64,000 nucleotides of DNA, from positions 62,001 to 126,000 of the forward strand of contig JAHLKI010000041.1 of NCBI GenBank assembly GCA_025602905.1. The letters run 5' to 3'. Below the pieces are notes generated by a model. The model searched no databases. It saw only the letters and a program-made list of their open reading frames with translations, and was not told the origin of the DNA. A program made the translations under genes and the position numbers. Below, piece after piece: positions 1-11,263 of this stretch. Positions within the stretch are counted from its first letter, which is position 1, and each line of letters starts with the position of its first letter. This DNA is from Phlyctochytrium arcticum. Its lineage: Eukaryota; Chytridiomycota; Chytridiomycetes; Chytridiales; Chytridiaceae.

Positions 1-689
1 CGATATCGGCTGCAGGCCCAAGACATCAGCGCTTTGGTGGCATAAACCACAGCTCCGTAAACTAGTCATCTCGGGGACGTTTAATCCGCATCAGTATCGC
101 CTTTCTGGACATGGGATGTGGGAGGGTGCTGAGAATGCTGTATTTGATGTGTGTGGCGTGGAAAAGTCAAGGCGATGGGGCTGGCTTGCTAGATTCTGGT
201 AGTATTGCTTGAGGTTACACTCCATGATAGTTAGTTTAGGCCACAGGGATAATTTGTAACTCAAAGACTTTTACATACATTACATACACTCAATGCCTCC
301 ATTACACATGTCTTTATGTCACGAATCTCCTGAGGAAGGATATCCAAATTTTCATATTTCGCCTACTTGTCTCCTAGATGTCAACCAGAGTAATGGACGT
401 ATTTCAAACATCACCTTTCACTATGCGAAAATGCAGTCCACTTTTCCGGTATCATACTGATCCTCCCAGAAGGGCACATCCCGCTCCAGCATAATCCTTC
501 AGACTTTTAGTACGCCCTACACAAGAAATTTCTGAACAAAATTTCGACGAATCGAAAATCGAAAATCTGCAAAACACAATTGTAACGCAGCTCAGATCAT
601 ATGCTAACACAGAGAGTGAAATTGTAGAAACAAACAGGAAACAATTGTAATTTAACAAAATGCAGAAATAAAAACAATTGCGACAATCA
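1..689. other. no gene recognised
   Basis: I see no convincing coding exon, RNA gene or repeat here. The one sizeable open frame (minus strand, near 452-727) has a low-complexity, F/C/L/S-rich translation typical of non-coding A/T-rich DNA. A short 'cattacatacattacatacac' stretch near 271-290 is only a simple repeat. Confidence 0.5.
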
Positions 690-1670
690 AATATCCACCA
701 GCCAAGTGTCGTGCCAGAATTGGTCAAGCATACCTACGACGGCCTCATTAACAAATGCGTGCTGATAGCACGGATCACCACCAGGAGGAGGAGGAGGAAG
801 GGTTGGTAGATTTCCACTTGCGTGGTAGGGGCGAAGCGTACGGGCGACTTCGGGTGCTGGGTCACTGGTCCTAAATCCGCAAATCGGGCCGTAAATGACG
901 TCGTTTGCTCTGGTTCTGGGATCAAGAAGAGATGCCAGGGTGTGGAAGTTGTAGTGGCAGAAGTCCTGCCAATCACTGTCCGCACTCTCAAACCGGTATG
1001 TTCGCATAGTGCTCATATGCGTCAATGAAATTTTGAACAAAAGCACTGCTGCATCATCGCGGAGAGCACGTTGCGCCCAATAAAAGGTAAAATCGAGGTG
1101 AGCCGTGGTATAGAACCCTCCGCGAGTGGAGAACTCGCTGTTTCACCGGCACAACCAGAGAGTAATTCCACCCAATATGAATGACGGTAAAAATCGCCTT
1201 TTGGTAACGTGCACTAGCACAAGACAGCCGGGTTCTGTCTCTCTCAGGGTCTTGAATTTCTCCTCAGCCTCCTCCGCGGTGAGGAACGACTCGGAAGGCA
1301 GGGCCAACTGGTCCTCGCGGACCTTGGCTTTGTCTTGGTGTCCGATAGGCCCGGCACACTCAAAAAACATGACATCCGCCCGCATATTGCAAAGGAGCAG
1401 GGTTCCAATGCCATCGTGTTTCATTGCCGGAGCAGTGTTTTGCGCCGCTCTTGACCGCGACATCAGTCTATTTTCCACTTCTCCCGATGTCCATGATAGC
1501 TAGGGAAAGCAAAAGATGCTTTCCAAAACCCGATCCCAAAATACGGATCGATATTCAAGCTCACTAACGCAAGCCTGGGGCTCGCTGCTGGTTGTTGTGA
1601 CCCCGCTTCTTCCGCTGCTGGTGCCGGGCCTCGCGCGATCTCTGCCCACGACCCGTACTCCATGAATGGG
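690..1670 (-). pseudogene. unresolved coding-like fragments
   Basis: Two minus-strand stretches read like protein but could not be joined into one gene. The piece at 1143-1478 includes 'ADVMFFECAGP' and 'LTAEEAEEKFKTLRE'. The piece at 687-1046 has an aromatic-rich start ('RTYRFESADSDWQDF') and a proline run, and ends at a stop beside 'DQFWHDTW'. A third piece near 1463-1663 ('SLNIDPYFGIGFWKASF') may be an upstream exon. I do not recognise the family. They could be exons of one poorly conserved gene or the 3' part of the decayed transposon-like gene to the right, since all pieces share the strand. No function is proposed. Confidence 0.3.
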
Positions 1671-1849
1671 ACGAACTGAGAAAGAAAAGTATGAGTGACG
1701 TAAACTTAAAGGTGGATAAGTGAAGGAGACTGAGGAAAAAGTGGACAAAGTAGAACAAGTACTGGGGAGAGAAGAGACGAGAATTGTGATCAAGGTGTGG
1801 TGGTCCAAAAGCACGCCAAATACGCCGAACTATCACAATTGCTGGTTAG

Positions 1850-3620
1850 GAAATGCTACCACGACTTGGCCAACCGTTGGTTGCTGCTTCTTCAGCTCAT
1901 CCTGATACGCCGCTAGTGACATGTCCTTATGTCTGCACTCTGCATCCATGGCTTCCGCAATCACCTTACCAATTCGGCTAGGAGGTCGGTGCCGAAGACT
2001 TTGAGTGTGCCTTCCTCAAACAGTGGCACCTCGCGCGGCAGCGGAAGAGCAGTTCTGAGTTGATTTCGGGTTCAGTCGTGAGCGTTTCGAAAAAGGCACA
2101 TCCCCCGTCCTTAAACCTGTGCTGGGCCACAAGCTCCTTGAACCGCCCCAATGTTCGACTCAATTTGTGCCCTTATGTTGGTCGGGACTTTGGTAGGGGA
2201 AGGGGGAGGATGATTATGAACACCGACTGATAAAACCATCACGTACAAAGATTCGGGGTCCAAAGGGGTAATTTTGCAAGAAACTTTTGGTGTATCGGCC
2301 ATCGGTTCCCTTGTGCATTACAACTAGAGTTGAACATTGAGCAATGCGAAACGTTGACAGAAAAATCGAGACTTACGGCAGTGTTCACGGTGGGTTGCGG
2401 TGCTGTGCACAATTCCGCACCCATCCGCAACCTCGTCCACGACGGCAGTCGCATCTGCGCGGATCAAATTTCCAAGATGACCGATATCCAACTTTGATGG
2501 GACGGCAGTGTACATATGGCCCTCATTCGGGAGCCATTGGTCGCAACCCAAAAAATGTGGGGATAGTCCATGCTGCTCTGTTGCACAATGCCATCAGAGG
2601 CAATCCCTGAAAGTCTCGGCAAAGGTCCTACCCTTGCATTCTGTCGCTTAGCAATCGATCCAGAACATCCTTTTCCACTTTCGGTAACAAACGGGCACTT
2701 AGTGGACGCAGAGGCTGCAAAAAAGCTGATAGAGAGTCAAGCACTTTGTCTTCAGATCATTGAAATAGTCACTTACACGTTAGTTCCATACAAAGGTCCG
2801 TGGTCTCCAGACCCTTCGAAGTGAGGAAACGCGTTTGGATCCTTGGGGTCCACATGGTCGTGGCTAGCGGTTCTAACAGCTTCGCTCGCATGCTCACAGA
2901 GCTTTATCCTTTGACAGGTCTTGCCTTCGCGTTTCACCTAGGACCCCATCAGTGGGATTCAAGCTGTTTTGAGTAAGCTACACCCACCTTCTCGTCAAGG
3001 TAATGACAAGTGACCATATTGCTACCACCCGGGTCCCCGCTAGAATATTGTATATCCTTAAAAGCCGCAGTTGGGGTTTTCCACCCAGCTGTATGATATA
3101 GCACCGCGGTGCCGCCACCCTTGGAAGTTGGCGGATATTCTAACGGTTCGTTCGCCAGTATCAACTTCTCCGCGTGCAGACGTTGGAAGGCGTGCAGACG
3201 TTGGAAGATCTTGTAGTTGATTGGTTCCGGCCGTTCTTCATCAGAAAGAATCTGAAAGAAAAGTACACATATGAGCTTCGTCTGATTCAAAGATAACTCT
3301 GACTGATCATTCTGTACCTGGATCTCAGTGGTCAAGTCGACCGTTGCTGTAGCTATCTCTGGGATTCTTGCACCTGGTCGATTGACAGAAATTTAAGATT
3401 ACTCATAAGAAAAAGTTGCAAAGATCTGATTTACCTCATCTGACCACAGATCAACAGCCTTGAGTTCCTGCAGTTCATGGCCAAGATGCGTTCTTCCCGT
3501 GTATTCTTATGGGCGATTTGCGATGTGAATTTGGCAAGATGGCCAGACCGCCAAAAACCAAGTACAAGCAGGCGCACAGTCATCCAAGCAGATTCGCAGA
3601 ATCCGCTCAATTTGCTCCTC
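1850..3620 (-). pseudogene. decayed transposon-type zinc-finger gene
   Basis: Reading the minus strand from high to low coordinates gives coding-like blocks. They are about 3335-2950 ('LSDEERPEPINYKIFQRLHAEKL', with a good intron just upstream ending tttctttcag), 2880-2770, 2710-2340 ('GCDQWLPNEGHMY', 'GCGIVHSTATHREHC'), 2302-2110 ('VGVHNHPPPSPTKVP') and 2060-1850. The C..W...C...C...HNHP pattern resembles FLYWCH/WRKY-GCM1-like DNA-binding modules in transposon-related families of basidiomycetes. The frame must shift in the T6 run near 2555 and again near 2040-1980, and an in-frame TGA lies near 2600, so the gene is broken. Reading it as one gene is an inference; some breaks could be unrecognised introns. 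Confidence 0.4.
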
Positions 3621-3763
3621 CTCAAGAATCAGAATATATAATCCCCCAATTGAGGTTTCTTGAGATATCACGGTATAGTTTGAAGCTCGCAGCAACTTAG
3701 GACGAATCGTTGCACATCAATTGGACCCTCTCTGAACAACTTGCCCAGAATCTGCATCCAGTT

Positions 3764-6700
3764 ATGGGGTATGTGTCTCGCAGCGCTGAATATGATGTGA
3801 TGTCTCAACATTAACGACCTCCCCTCAAGTGTCCCAGCCTTTTTCCGCTGGTTATCTCAGAAATACCCAAAGGTCACCTCTCAGGTTGCGGAAGAGCTCC
3901 CCCGAGACATCAATGGCATCACCATACCAGTAGACTCCTCGAAACCAAATCCCAATGGAGCCGAATTTGATAACCTGTACCTGGACATGAATGGTATTAT
4001 TCATCCGTGTTGCCATCCCGAGGGCAAGCCAGCTCCTTCCACCGAAGAGGACATGTTTATTGAGATATTTAAATATATTGATCGTATCATGACCATGATC
4101 CGGCCCCGCAAAGTCTTGTACATGGCCATTGACGGGGTAGCCCCTCGTGCGAAAATGAACCAGCAACGATCGAGGCGGTTTCGTGCAGCTCAAGAAGCTC
4201 AAATTTTGGAACAAGATGTGGAGAAGGTACGAAAGGAGTGGGAAGCGGCCGGTGACAAACTTCCCGAAAAGGAAAAGTCACAAAAGTTTGATTCCAATTG
4301 TATTACCCCTGGAACACCTTTTATGAGCAATCTGGCCGTTGCGCTTCGCTACTACGTCGCAGATCGGCTGAGTTCAGATCCTGGTTGGCGTAATGTACGT
4401 TCTCCGACTTCCATCAACTTTTGCGGCCTCATAATTCTCAAATGTCTCCCCCATATAGTTAAAAGTGATACTCTCTGATGCCAGCGTTCCTGGAGAGGGA
4501 GAACATAAAATCATGGACTACATTCGTCGACAACGTGGGCAGACTGGCTATGATGCTGATACCCACCATGTTTTATATGGTTTGGATGCCGACTTGATCA
4601 TGTTGGCCTTGTCAACACACGAGCCACATTTTCAGATTTTGCGAGAAGATGTCTTTTTCAGCGACAACAAGAACAAAAACGCATGTTTTATATGCGGCCA
4701 ACCAGGGCATCAGGCAAACCAGTGCCAAGGTACAAAAATTCTTTGTTCTTACAAATACAGATATGATACCAAACTCAACATGGCAAACTATAGGCAAGCC
4801 AAAGGAAAAGACTGGTCCCGTGGAAATCAAACCCTTCATTTTTCTCCATATTGGCGTTCTCCGCGAATATCTGGAAGTGGAACTCAAGTGTCTAGACATT
4901 CCTTTCACATGGAGTCTAGAGCGCGCCATTGACGATTGGGTGTTTCTGTGTTTCTTTGTCGGCAACGATTTCCTTCCGCATCTTCCGTCGCTCGAGATTC
5001 GGGAAGGAGCCATTGACCGGTTAATCGAACTGTGGCGGAAAAATTTGACGCGATGGGGCGGATATCTGACCGACAGCGGAGACATTGACCTCAAACGCGT
5101 AGAGGAGATGATGGAAGAATTGGGAAAAGTGGAAGATGACATTTTCAAGGAACGACGCGACATTGAAGATCGGAAACGGTTGGCTCGGGAGCGTAGAGAC
5201 CGTGAGCGTGACAAGCGGAACGGGGTCGTGACCCAACCCGTCCGACAAGAAATGGATGCGCCCCCTGAAATCTGGAAAGCGACTACTGGTTCTGATTCTG
5301 CTAGAGCGGTTGACCTTGAACGGGATGTTGCGCGTGAACGTCACCCAAAGAAACCCGTTATACCGACAGCTGAGCAGAATAAAGCTGCTGCGCTATCCCT
5401 CAAAAAGTCTTTGGTAACCAGCAACGCCCCGATAGCGGAAAAGCCGCACGCCGAGAAACGCCCACACGAAGCAATCGAAAATGATGACGATGATGAAGAG
5501 ATTTTGGAATCGGGAACCACTTTGCCCTTTGTACCAGCAGACGTCAAAGACGTGCTCGCTGCAGAGATACCCATCGCAGATGATGCGGAGGATGAAGTGG
5601 AAGAAACACTGATTGTGGCTGATGTTCCCATTCCGCATATCAAACCCGTCAAAAAGGAGGGTGTGGATGAGGAACCCTATGATGATGTACGGCTATGGGA
5701 ACCCGGTTGGAAATCGCGATACTACCGCAACAAATTCGGAGTGGACGAGTCCGACCGCGCATTTCGTCGACAGTATGTTTCTTTGATTTTCAAAAACAAC
5801 AACGTCGTCGCTAAAAACATATCTTTAGGGTTGTCACTTCGTATGTAGAAGGCCTATGCTGGGTCCTAAAATATTACTATCAAGGCTGCCAATCCTGGAA
5901 ATGGTATTTCCCCTACCACTACGCGCCATTCGCGTCCGACTTTGATTTTGTGGGCGAGCTCGACATCCAATTCGAACTGGGAACCCCCTTCCGCCCCTTT
6001 GAGCAATTAATGGGCGTCTTACCCGCCTATTCACGCCAACATATTCCACCCGCGTTTCGCTTGCTCATGACGGAATCTGAATCACCCATTATTGATTTTT
6101 ATCCGGAAAAGTTTCCGATTGATTTGAACGGCAAAAAGTTTTCGTGGCAGGGGGTTGCGCTTTTACCCTTTATCGAGGAAGAGCGGCTTCTCAATGCCCT
6201 CGACACTGTCTATTCCAACTTGACCGAGGAGGAAGTTCGGAGAAACACGCAAGGAGAGGATTACTTGATTGTTGGGGGAAGTAATGCATTATTCGAGAAT
6301 CTCTGTGCTGTGTATGGTCGTCAGACTGAACAGGAAGTATGTCTTTTTTTGCGATCTTGGGAACTTGCCACGTATATATTGACACGTTATTTTGCTTATT
6401 AGGCTATTCCAATCGATTTCAAACTGGCAGGCCGGTTCTTTGGCTCCATTTTACCTGACCCACAGGCCTGTTTACCCGGTAGCACGTTCCACTCTCCACT
6501 CGTTGCCCAAGGCCTGCCCGACATTTCCAACAATCACTCCATAAGTGTCCGATACTACATGCCGATATTTCCTACAGGCCACATCTTCAAGGCCGAGTTA
6601 CTGGACCACGTCACCTTTCCAGCAACCGTGTTGGACGCCAATGACGCGTATGCCGTTCGGATGGGTCTGAGTTCTCGGGGTGGACGGGGTGGTGGTCGTG

Positions 6701-7295
6701 GACGGGGTGGTCGTGGAAGAGGTGGCCAAGGTCCGGCTGACCGGATGATTCGTCATGGGATATCAGGACAAGGATATGCGAATGAGTATCAACAACCAAA
6801 ACGACCGCGGTACAATGATCGCGGGGGTGGATCGAATGACGCGCTGCCCTATATGGGCGGCGGAGGGGAAGGATACAATAGTTCTCATCATCAGTCTTAC
6901 CCCCAGGGGTATAACCCTGGCGGATTCTCCTCCTACCAGGGAAGTGGTAGTGGATACCAGTCTCAAGGGTATCAATCCTCGGGGGGATACCAAAGCGGAA
7001 ATTCTGGAGGAGGGTACAACCGAAATCAGGGAGGATACCATCAGTCCGCAGCAGGGTATTCCTCCTACGGAGCCTCCTCTCGGGGTGGCAATACCTATCC
7101 TCAACAACCCGAGGATGGAACGTCTACAAATGACCGGGTAAGTCATAACCCTCCAAATACATTCTACCGATTTCTGACGGAAAATGTTAGCAGGGTCAAG
7201 GGTATCAAAATCAGTATTATAGTCATAGTGGTGGCGGGCAAGGCGGGTCATCAAGACGGGGTCGTGGGAATAATGATAATTTTCGACCGTATTAG
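3764..7295 (+). CDS. RAT1: nuclear 5'-3' exoribonuclease Rat1/XRN2
   Basis: Seven exons: 3764-3768, 3830-4394, 4459-4729, 4794-5772, 5829-6336, 6403-7137, 7194-7295 (1,054 aa). The first exon is only ATGGG; joined to exon 2 it gives the family start [17 protein letters not shown]. The XRN core is clear: [52 protein letters not shown] and [16 protein letters not shown] zinc knuckle ([14 protein letters not shown]), present in Rat1/XRN2 rather than Xrn1, and the length both favour the nuclear enzyme, which degrades 5'-monophosphate RNA and acts in polymerase II termination and rRNA processing. The C-terminus is a long RGG/GYQ-rich tail from about residue 835, likely RNA-binding and disordered. 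An acidic linker follows the catalytic half. The gene converges on CAT2. Confidence 0.95.
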
Positions 7296-7563
7296 GACCG
7301 TAAATAGTGAAAGTGATTACACACGTTTTGATGGAGATTCACCGGAACGGAATTATGCCACGACCTTTGCGCAAATGTTCCCACGGAATGAGTGTCTCTC
7401 ACATTGTATACATGTATATGATTGATAGACGAGAGTCCAAACGAAAAAACAAAACGTGTATTATAATAGATGAAATTGTGCGGGGGCGAGCAAAACATTC
7501 AAATAAAATGTAAAAATTAAAGATAAGGAGCGGAAAGAAACGAAATGTGTATGGGGAGAAAAT

Positions 7564-9597
7564 CTATAACTTGGCTTTGGTGGGTGCAGGTGATGCAGCA
7601 GCCAAGTCACCTTCAAAGACGACGCGCATGTCACGAAGCGCTTCAGCGAGGTAATACTGCATACGGTCAGCCCGCATTTCATTCAAGCAGGCAATGTTGA
7701 AATGGAGGGAGCGGGAGTTGACCATGTAGGCAATACCGTAGCCGTCCGGGACAACTTCACCCCATCCGTAGCCGTCATAGTTTTCCGAAGGGATTTGGGA
7801 GGTGGAGAGGTACCAGTGTTTGGAGTAGTCGAATGAGGGGTCAGTGAAAAAGGCCGGGACGGGCTCGTCCTTTTTCATGATGAGTTTGAGACCGAGCCAG
7901 AGGCGGTCGACACCGCGGTTTTCACCTGCGTCCGTCATGTACTTTGTGTGGGAGACGACAGCGCGTTTGCCGAGTTGGGCCTTTTCGGCAATGCTGACAG
8001 AGGGGTCTTCCATAGCTTTGACCCAGGCTACGCTCTCTAACGAGACGGAGCGGCAGGTTTCCGTGCGGCCAAAGGCGAATTTACGGGTAGAAGCACTTTC
8101 GTAGGTGGGGCGGGAGACGCCGTGCATCTTGTAGTAGGCGAGTTGGATGGCCATTTGGACGTAGGCGTCGGGGGATGTCTTGAACTTTTTGATCAAGTCT
8201 TTGCCATAGTCGAAAAAGGCTTGGACGCGGACATCGTGTTTGGCAACCAGAGCGTCAAAGTGTTGCTCGGCCGTCTGGATCTTGTCGGTGATGGCGGGGG
8301 TGACGTCAAACTCGAGCTTGCGTGGGGTAACTGATGAAGATGAAGACTTTGAGCCATGGTTGATGGCATCTCGGCTCAGGCCGGTGGCAATCCAGTCACA
8401 CATGTTGTTGGTAGGGGTAGCATCCATCATGGAGTGCTCACCCAAGAATCCAGCTTTGCCGTTATCGAAAATGATGAATTGGATTGGCTTATCAAAGAAG
8501 CGGTTACGGCCATCACCGTGCCAGCAAGCACGAGAAGATTCTTCACGAGTGACGGGTTTTGTATCGTCCAAGCAGACGACAAAAGCAGATCGCTCAATGA
8601 CGTCCAAAGCGTCTTGGCTGAGCGGGGATTTCAGGAGCTCTTCCCGGGTCTTTGTCCAGACATCACGGTTTTCACTCGTCAAGACACCAATGGGGGCGGC
8701 CTTGCTAGTTCCAGCCTGCTCATAGATGGTTTTTAACTGGGCTTCAATGTCGTAGGTAGACAATTGCTTTCCACTGGCGTCGACCGTTTCAACTTGGAAG
8801 AATTGGTTTTTTCGGATAACGACAATGTGGGTGTTTTTGCGGGGATCGGCTACCAAGGTGGTGTCGGATGGGATGGCGGGAATACGACAGGCGTTGAACA
8901 GCCACTGGTACTGATCCATGGACAAGGGTCCAGCTCGCGTTGACTCTGGTTTCAACTGCTCCTCTACGACCAGACGCTTAAACTCTAATGCACCGGTAAT
9001 GATGCTGGCGGCACGGCGGGCGGGAGCTTTCCACTCTTTTCTGATTTCATCGCGGAGGACGAAAAAGTACGAGACGTTAATGACGACGGGGTCCCGGTAG
9101 GCCATGTATGCCCAGTCATTCCACCAGTCGTAAAGCCAGCTAGTGGGTTCTGAGGCAGCCTTTTCCGTCAATCGTTTGTGGAGCTCTTCGCCCTTGCCTC
9201 CGGGTTTGATAAACTCTGTCACGGCGGCCTCGGTTTTGGCGTACTCTTGCTCGGAAACGACGGCCTTGACGCTTCGGAGGTACTTTACTGCGGTTTCCTG
9301 GAGGGGGGCAACAGGGAGTTTGGGCAGGGACTGCTGGTGCTCAAAGAGCGGTTTGTTGGGCCCCGAGGGTTTGAGGGCATGGTAAGACGTGGAAGTAATA
9401 AGCGTTGTTGACGACGGTTTAGCGGCGGATGCAGACATGTTGCGGGACCACTTTTCGTCGAGTATTATTACTTGAGACTCTGCTGATACCAAGAGATCAC
9501 CAGGAAAACCCACCTTGGAAGACGAAGCAGAGAGGATGGCCAGCGCAGGTCGAGCAGTAGTGGCAGCAGCAGCAGCAGAGGAGCGAAGCAGCAGCAT
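7564..9597 (-). CDS. CAT2: carnitine O-acetyltransferase, dual-targeted
   Basis: Single exon, 677 aa. The enzyme moves acetyl groups between CoA and carnitine so acetyl units can leave peroxisomes and enter mitochondria. The choline/carnitine acyltransferase fold is evident: PLQETAVKYLRSV near the N-terminus, WLYDWWNDWAYMAYRDPVV, GPLSMDQYQWLFNACRIP, and the catalytic histidine in GEHSMMDATPTNN at about residue 388. The N-terminus (MLLLRSSAAAAATTARPALA) is Arg/Ser/Ala-rich with no acidic residues for about 33 positions, as expected of a mitochondrial presequence. The last three residues are AKL, a type 1 peroxisomal signal. A second in-frame ATG at residue 54 (9436-9438), just after the presequence, would start a form lacking it. 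Yeast Cat2 is known to reach both organelles by alternative starts. Confidence 0.95.
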   Translation of the reverse strand: MLLLRSSAAAAATTARPALAILSASSSKVGFPGDLLVSAESQVIILDEKWSRNMSASAAKPSSTTLITSTSYHALKPSGPNKPLFEHQQSLPKLPVAPLQETAVKYLRSVKAVVSEQEYAKTEAAVTEFIKPGGKGEELHKRLTEKAASEPTSWLYDWWNDWAYMAYRDPVVINVSYFFVLRDEIRKEWKAPARRAASIITGALEFKRLVVEEQLKPESTRAGPLSMDQYQWLFNACRIPAIPSDTTLVADPRKNTHIVVIRKNQFFQVETVDASGKQLSTYDIEAQLKTIYEQAGTSKAAPIGVLTSENRDVWTKTREELLKSPLSQDALDVIERSAFVVCLDDTKPVTREESSRACWHGDGRNRFFDKPIQFIIFDNGKAGFLGEHSMMDATPTNNMCDWIATGLSRDAINHGSKSSSSSVTPRKLEFDVTPAITDKIQTAEQHFDALVAKHDVRVQAFFDYGKDLIKKFKTSPDAYVQMAIQLAYYKMHGVSRPTYESASTRKFAFGRTETCRSVSLESVAWVKAMEDPSVSIAEKAQLGKRAVVSHTKYMTDAGENRGVDRLWLGLKLIMKKDEPVPAFFTDPSFDYSKHWYLSTSQIPSENYDGYGWGEVVPDGYGIAYMVNSRSLHFNIACLNEMRADRMQYYLAEALRDMRVVFEGDLAAASPAPTKAKL

Positions 9598-10135
9598 TTA
9601 TCTTTGTCGCCAGCAGCTGTTCGTTGTCTGGTCTTGTCTTTCTACCGCAAGAAGGTAGAAGATTCACAGGAGATGAGATGCTTTACGATTTGGTTTTTAT
9701 AGCTCTCCGGAAAAACAAAGTCGCCACGGAACCACGCACGGGCGTCGATCGACTTCTGATCGACTCTGATTCTTCTTTGCCACCGCGGTGGGTGATCATT
9801 TTTCTGGAACATCTATTCCCAATCTGTTACATACAGACTGGAAGGACATTAGGAGGACATTGCGACAATGAACAGACGGAGGAAGGAGAGAACAGGCCCA
9901 TGGGCACTTTACAGGAAAAAAGAACAGAAAAGTTGGGAGAGGGACCAGTTTATTGCTGCTATGCGAGACTATGGGGAGAATCAACACATCATTGAACTAA
10001 ACAACGGACAGAGAATAGGGTATGTTGTTACTGAGTGAACATGAACAGAGTGAAAGGGAAAACAGTCGAAGCAAGCGACCACTAAGGCTGATCATCTTGC
10101 GTCTCTGTTGCTTAAAGTGCCGCCGCTACGTCCGT
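9598..10135. other. intergenic region
   Basis: This stretch separates the CAT2 start from the 3' end of the next minus-strand gene and should hold the CAT2 promoter. An open frame on the plus strand (9624-9995) shows no recognisable composition or motif, and I do not count it as a gene. Confidence 0.5.
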
Positions 10136-11095
10136 CTAAATACCAAAAAAGTCGCCAGTAAGCTCCATATTGGCGAGCATGTCAACGACATAAGCTTCGA
10201 CGTCCTCGGCAGACCTTTCTTGAAATGCGGCGGCGGCAGGCTTCTCTTTCTTTGGAGGCCGGCTGGTCTGCACCAACGCATCGACAAAATCCTTTTGTCG
10301 GAAATACCGCCGCTGGCACTCGATACAGTATCGCTGCCTACGAGACATCTTCCGGCAATTTCTCAATCCGGGCACCGGAGGGCTCATCAACGATGTCCGA
10401 CACGTACGGCACCGTTGAACCATAAACTGTGTCCGCCAACATATCCCTTCCTTCTTTTCCGTCTCGTTCCAAAAGCGACGATGCACTTTTTGAAGCAATG
10501 GGACACAGTCTCTGCGGGCCTGCTCAATCTCGGCCCACAGACTCTCGTCCATTTCCCATAACCCAATCACATACTTGATGAGCGGCAATTGCCCAATCAC
10601 ACAGTCTTCCCCACACTCGGAACCACCGTTCACATGGTTGAGGTGGGCGATTAGATTCTTTGTCTTAAAGATGGAATTCCAAGCGTCAACTTTATCGTCC
10701 CCCGGTAAAAGTAACCCAATAAGAATTCTCATCATGGTATGATTGATTCCGGGAGGGGCAGAAAGTCGAATCATTTCTTTCCTCTTGCTCTCGTCAGCTT
10801 CCTTGTCTTTCCCCAGCACATCAAACATGTCCTTGAGAACCGGCGACCTGGCCTCCAACACATCCCGGTCTATCTGCAGGTCTTGATTCTCTACGTCCTT
10901 GTCTTCGCCATCGGTTGACGGAATGAAAAATTGCACGATGGTTTTTTTGCTACTCTCAGTAGTGGTGGTGGGATCAGCCGTGGCCATTCTTGATTCGGTA
11001 TCAGTGGTCATTTTTGAATCAAGAAACAACACGTTCTTTTTGCGCATTCTTAAGTGCTTTGTGTGCGTCCAAGTGGGGGCTCTACTTCTCCACAT
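10136..11095 (-). CDS. BTB/POZ-like protein with cysteine-rich tail
   Basis: Single exon, 319 aa from the first ATG; a start at the internal Met 29 (MTTDTES) is equally possible. The middle (about residues 50-150) has the order of a BTB/POZ fold: a strand (IVQFFIPSTDG), DLQIDRDVLEARSPVLKDMFD, then SAPPGINHTMMRILIGLL. The C-terminal third has paired cysteines (CRTCRTS, LRNC, YCIEC) that could bind one or two zinc ions. Such fungal BTB proteins often act as substrate adaptors or in transcription, but nothing here fixes the role. It lies 168 bp downstream of the THOC1 stop on the same strand. Confidence 0.65.
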   Translation of the reverse strand: MWRSRAPTWTHTKHLRMRKKNVLFLDSKMTTDTESRMATADPTTTTESSKKTIVQFFIPSTDGEDKDVENQDLQIDRDVLEARSPVLKDMFDVLGKDKEADESKRKEMIRLSAPPGINHTMMRILIGLLLPGDDKVDAWNSIFKTKNLIAHLNHVNGGSECGEDCVIGQLPLIKYVIGLWEMDESLWAEIEQARRDCVPLLQKVHRRFWNETEKKEGICWRTQFMVQRCRTCRTSLMSPPVPGLRNCRKMSRRQRYCIECQRRYFRQKDFVDALVQTSRPPKKEKPAAAAFQERSAEDVEAYVVDMLANMELTGDFFGI

Positions 11096-11263
11096 TTTCG
11101 TATTTTAGAACGTTTCTGTGGAGTTCTTGGGTCAGATCACATCATATAGATTTTGGTTGACTGGCGGAGTTGGTTTCTTATCCCCATCCTGAAAACATAA
11201 AAACAATGCAAGAGCTGGAGGAATATCAAAATAATTTACACCAACAAGTTCATTCTAAAAACA

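Noticed and set aside
9624..9995. 123-aa open frame upstream of CAT2
   Set aside because: No motif, odd composition and a position in the CAT2 promoter; no support for a gene.
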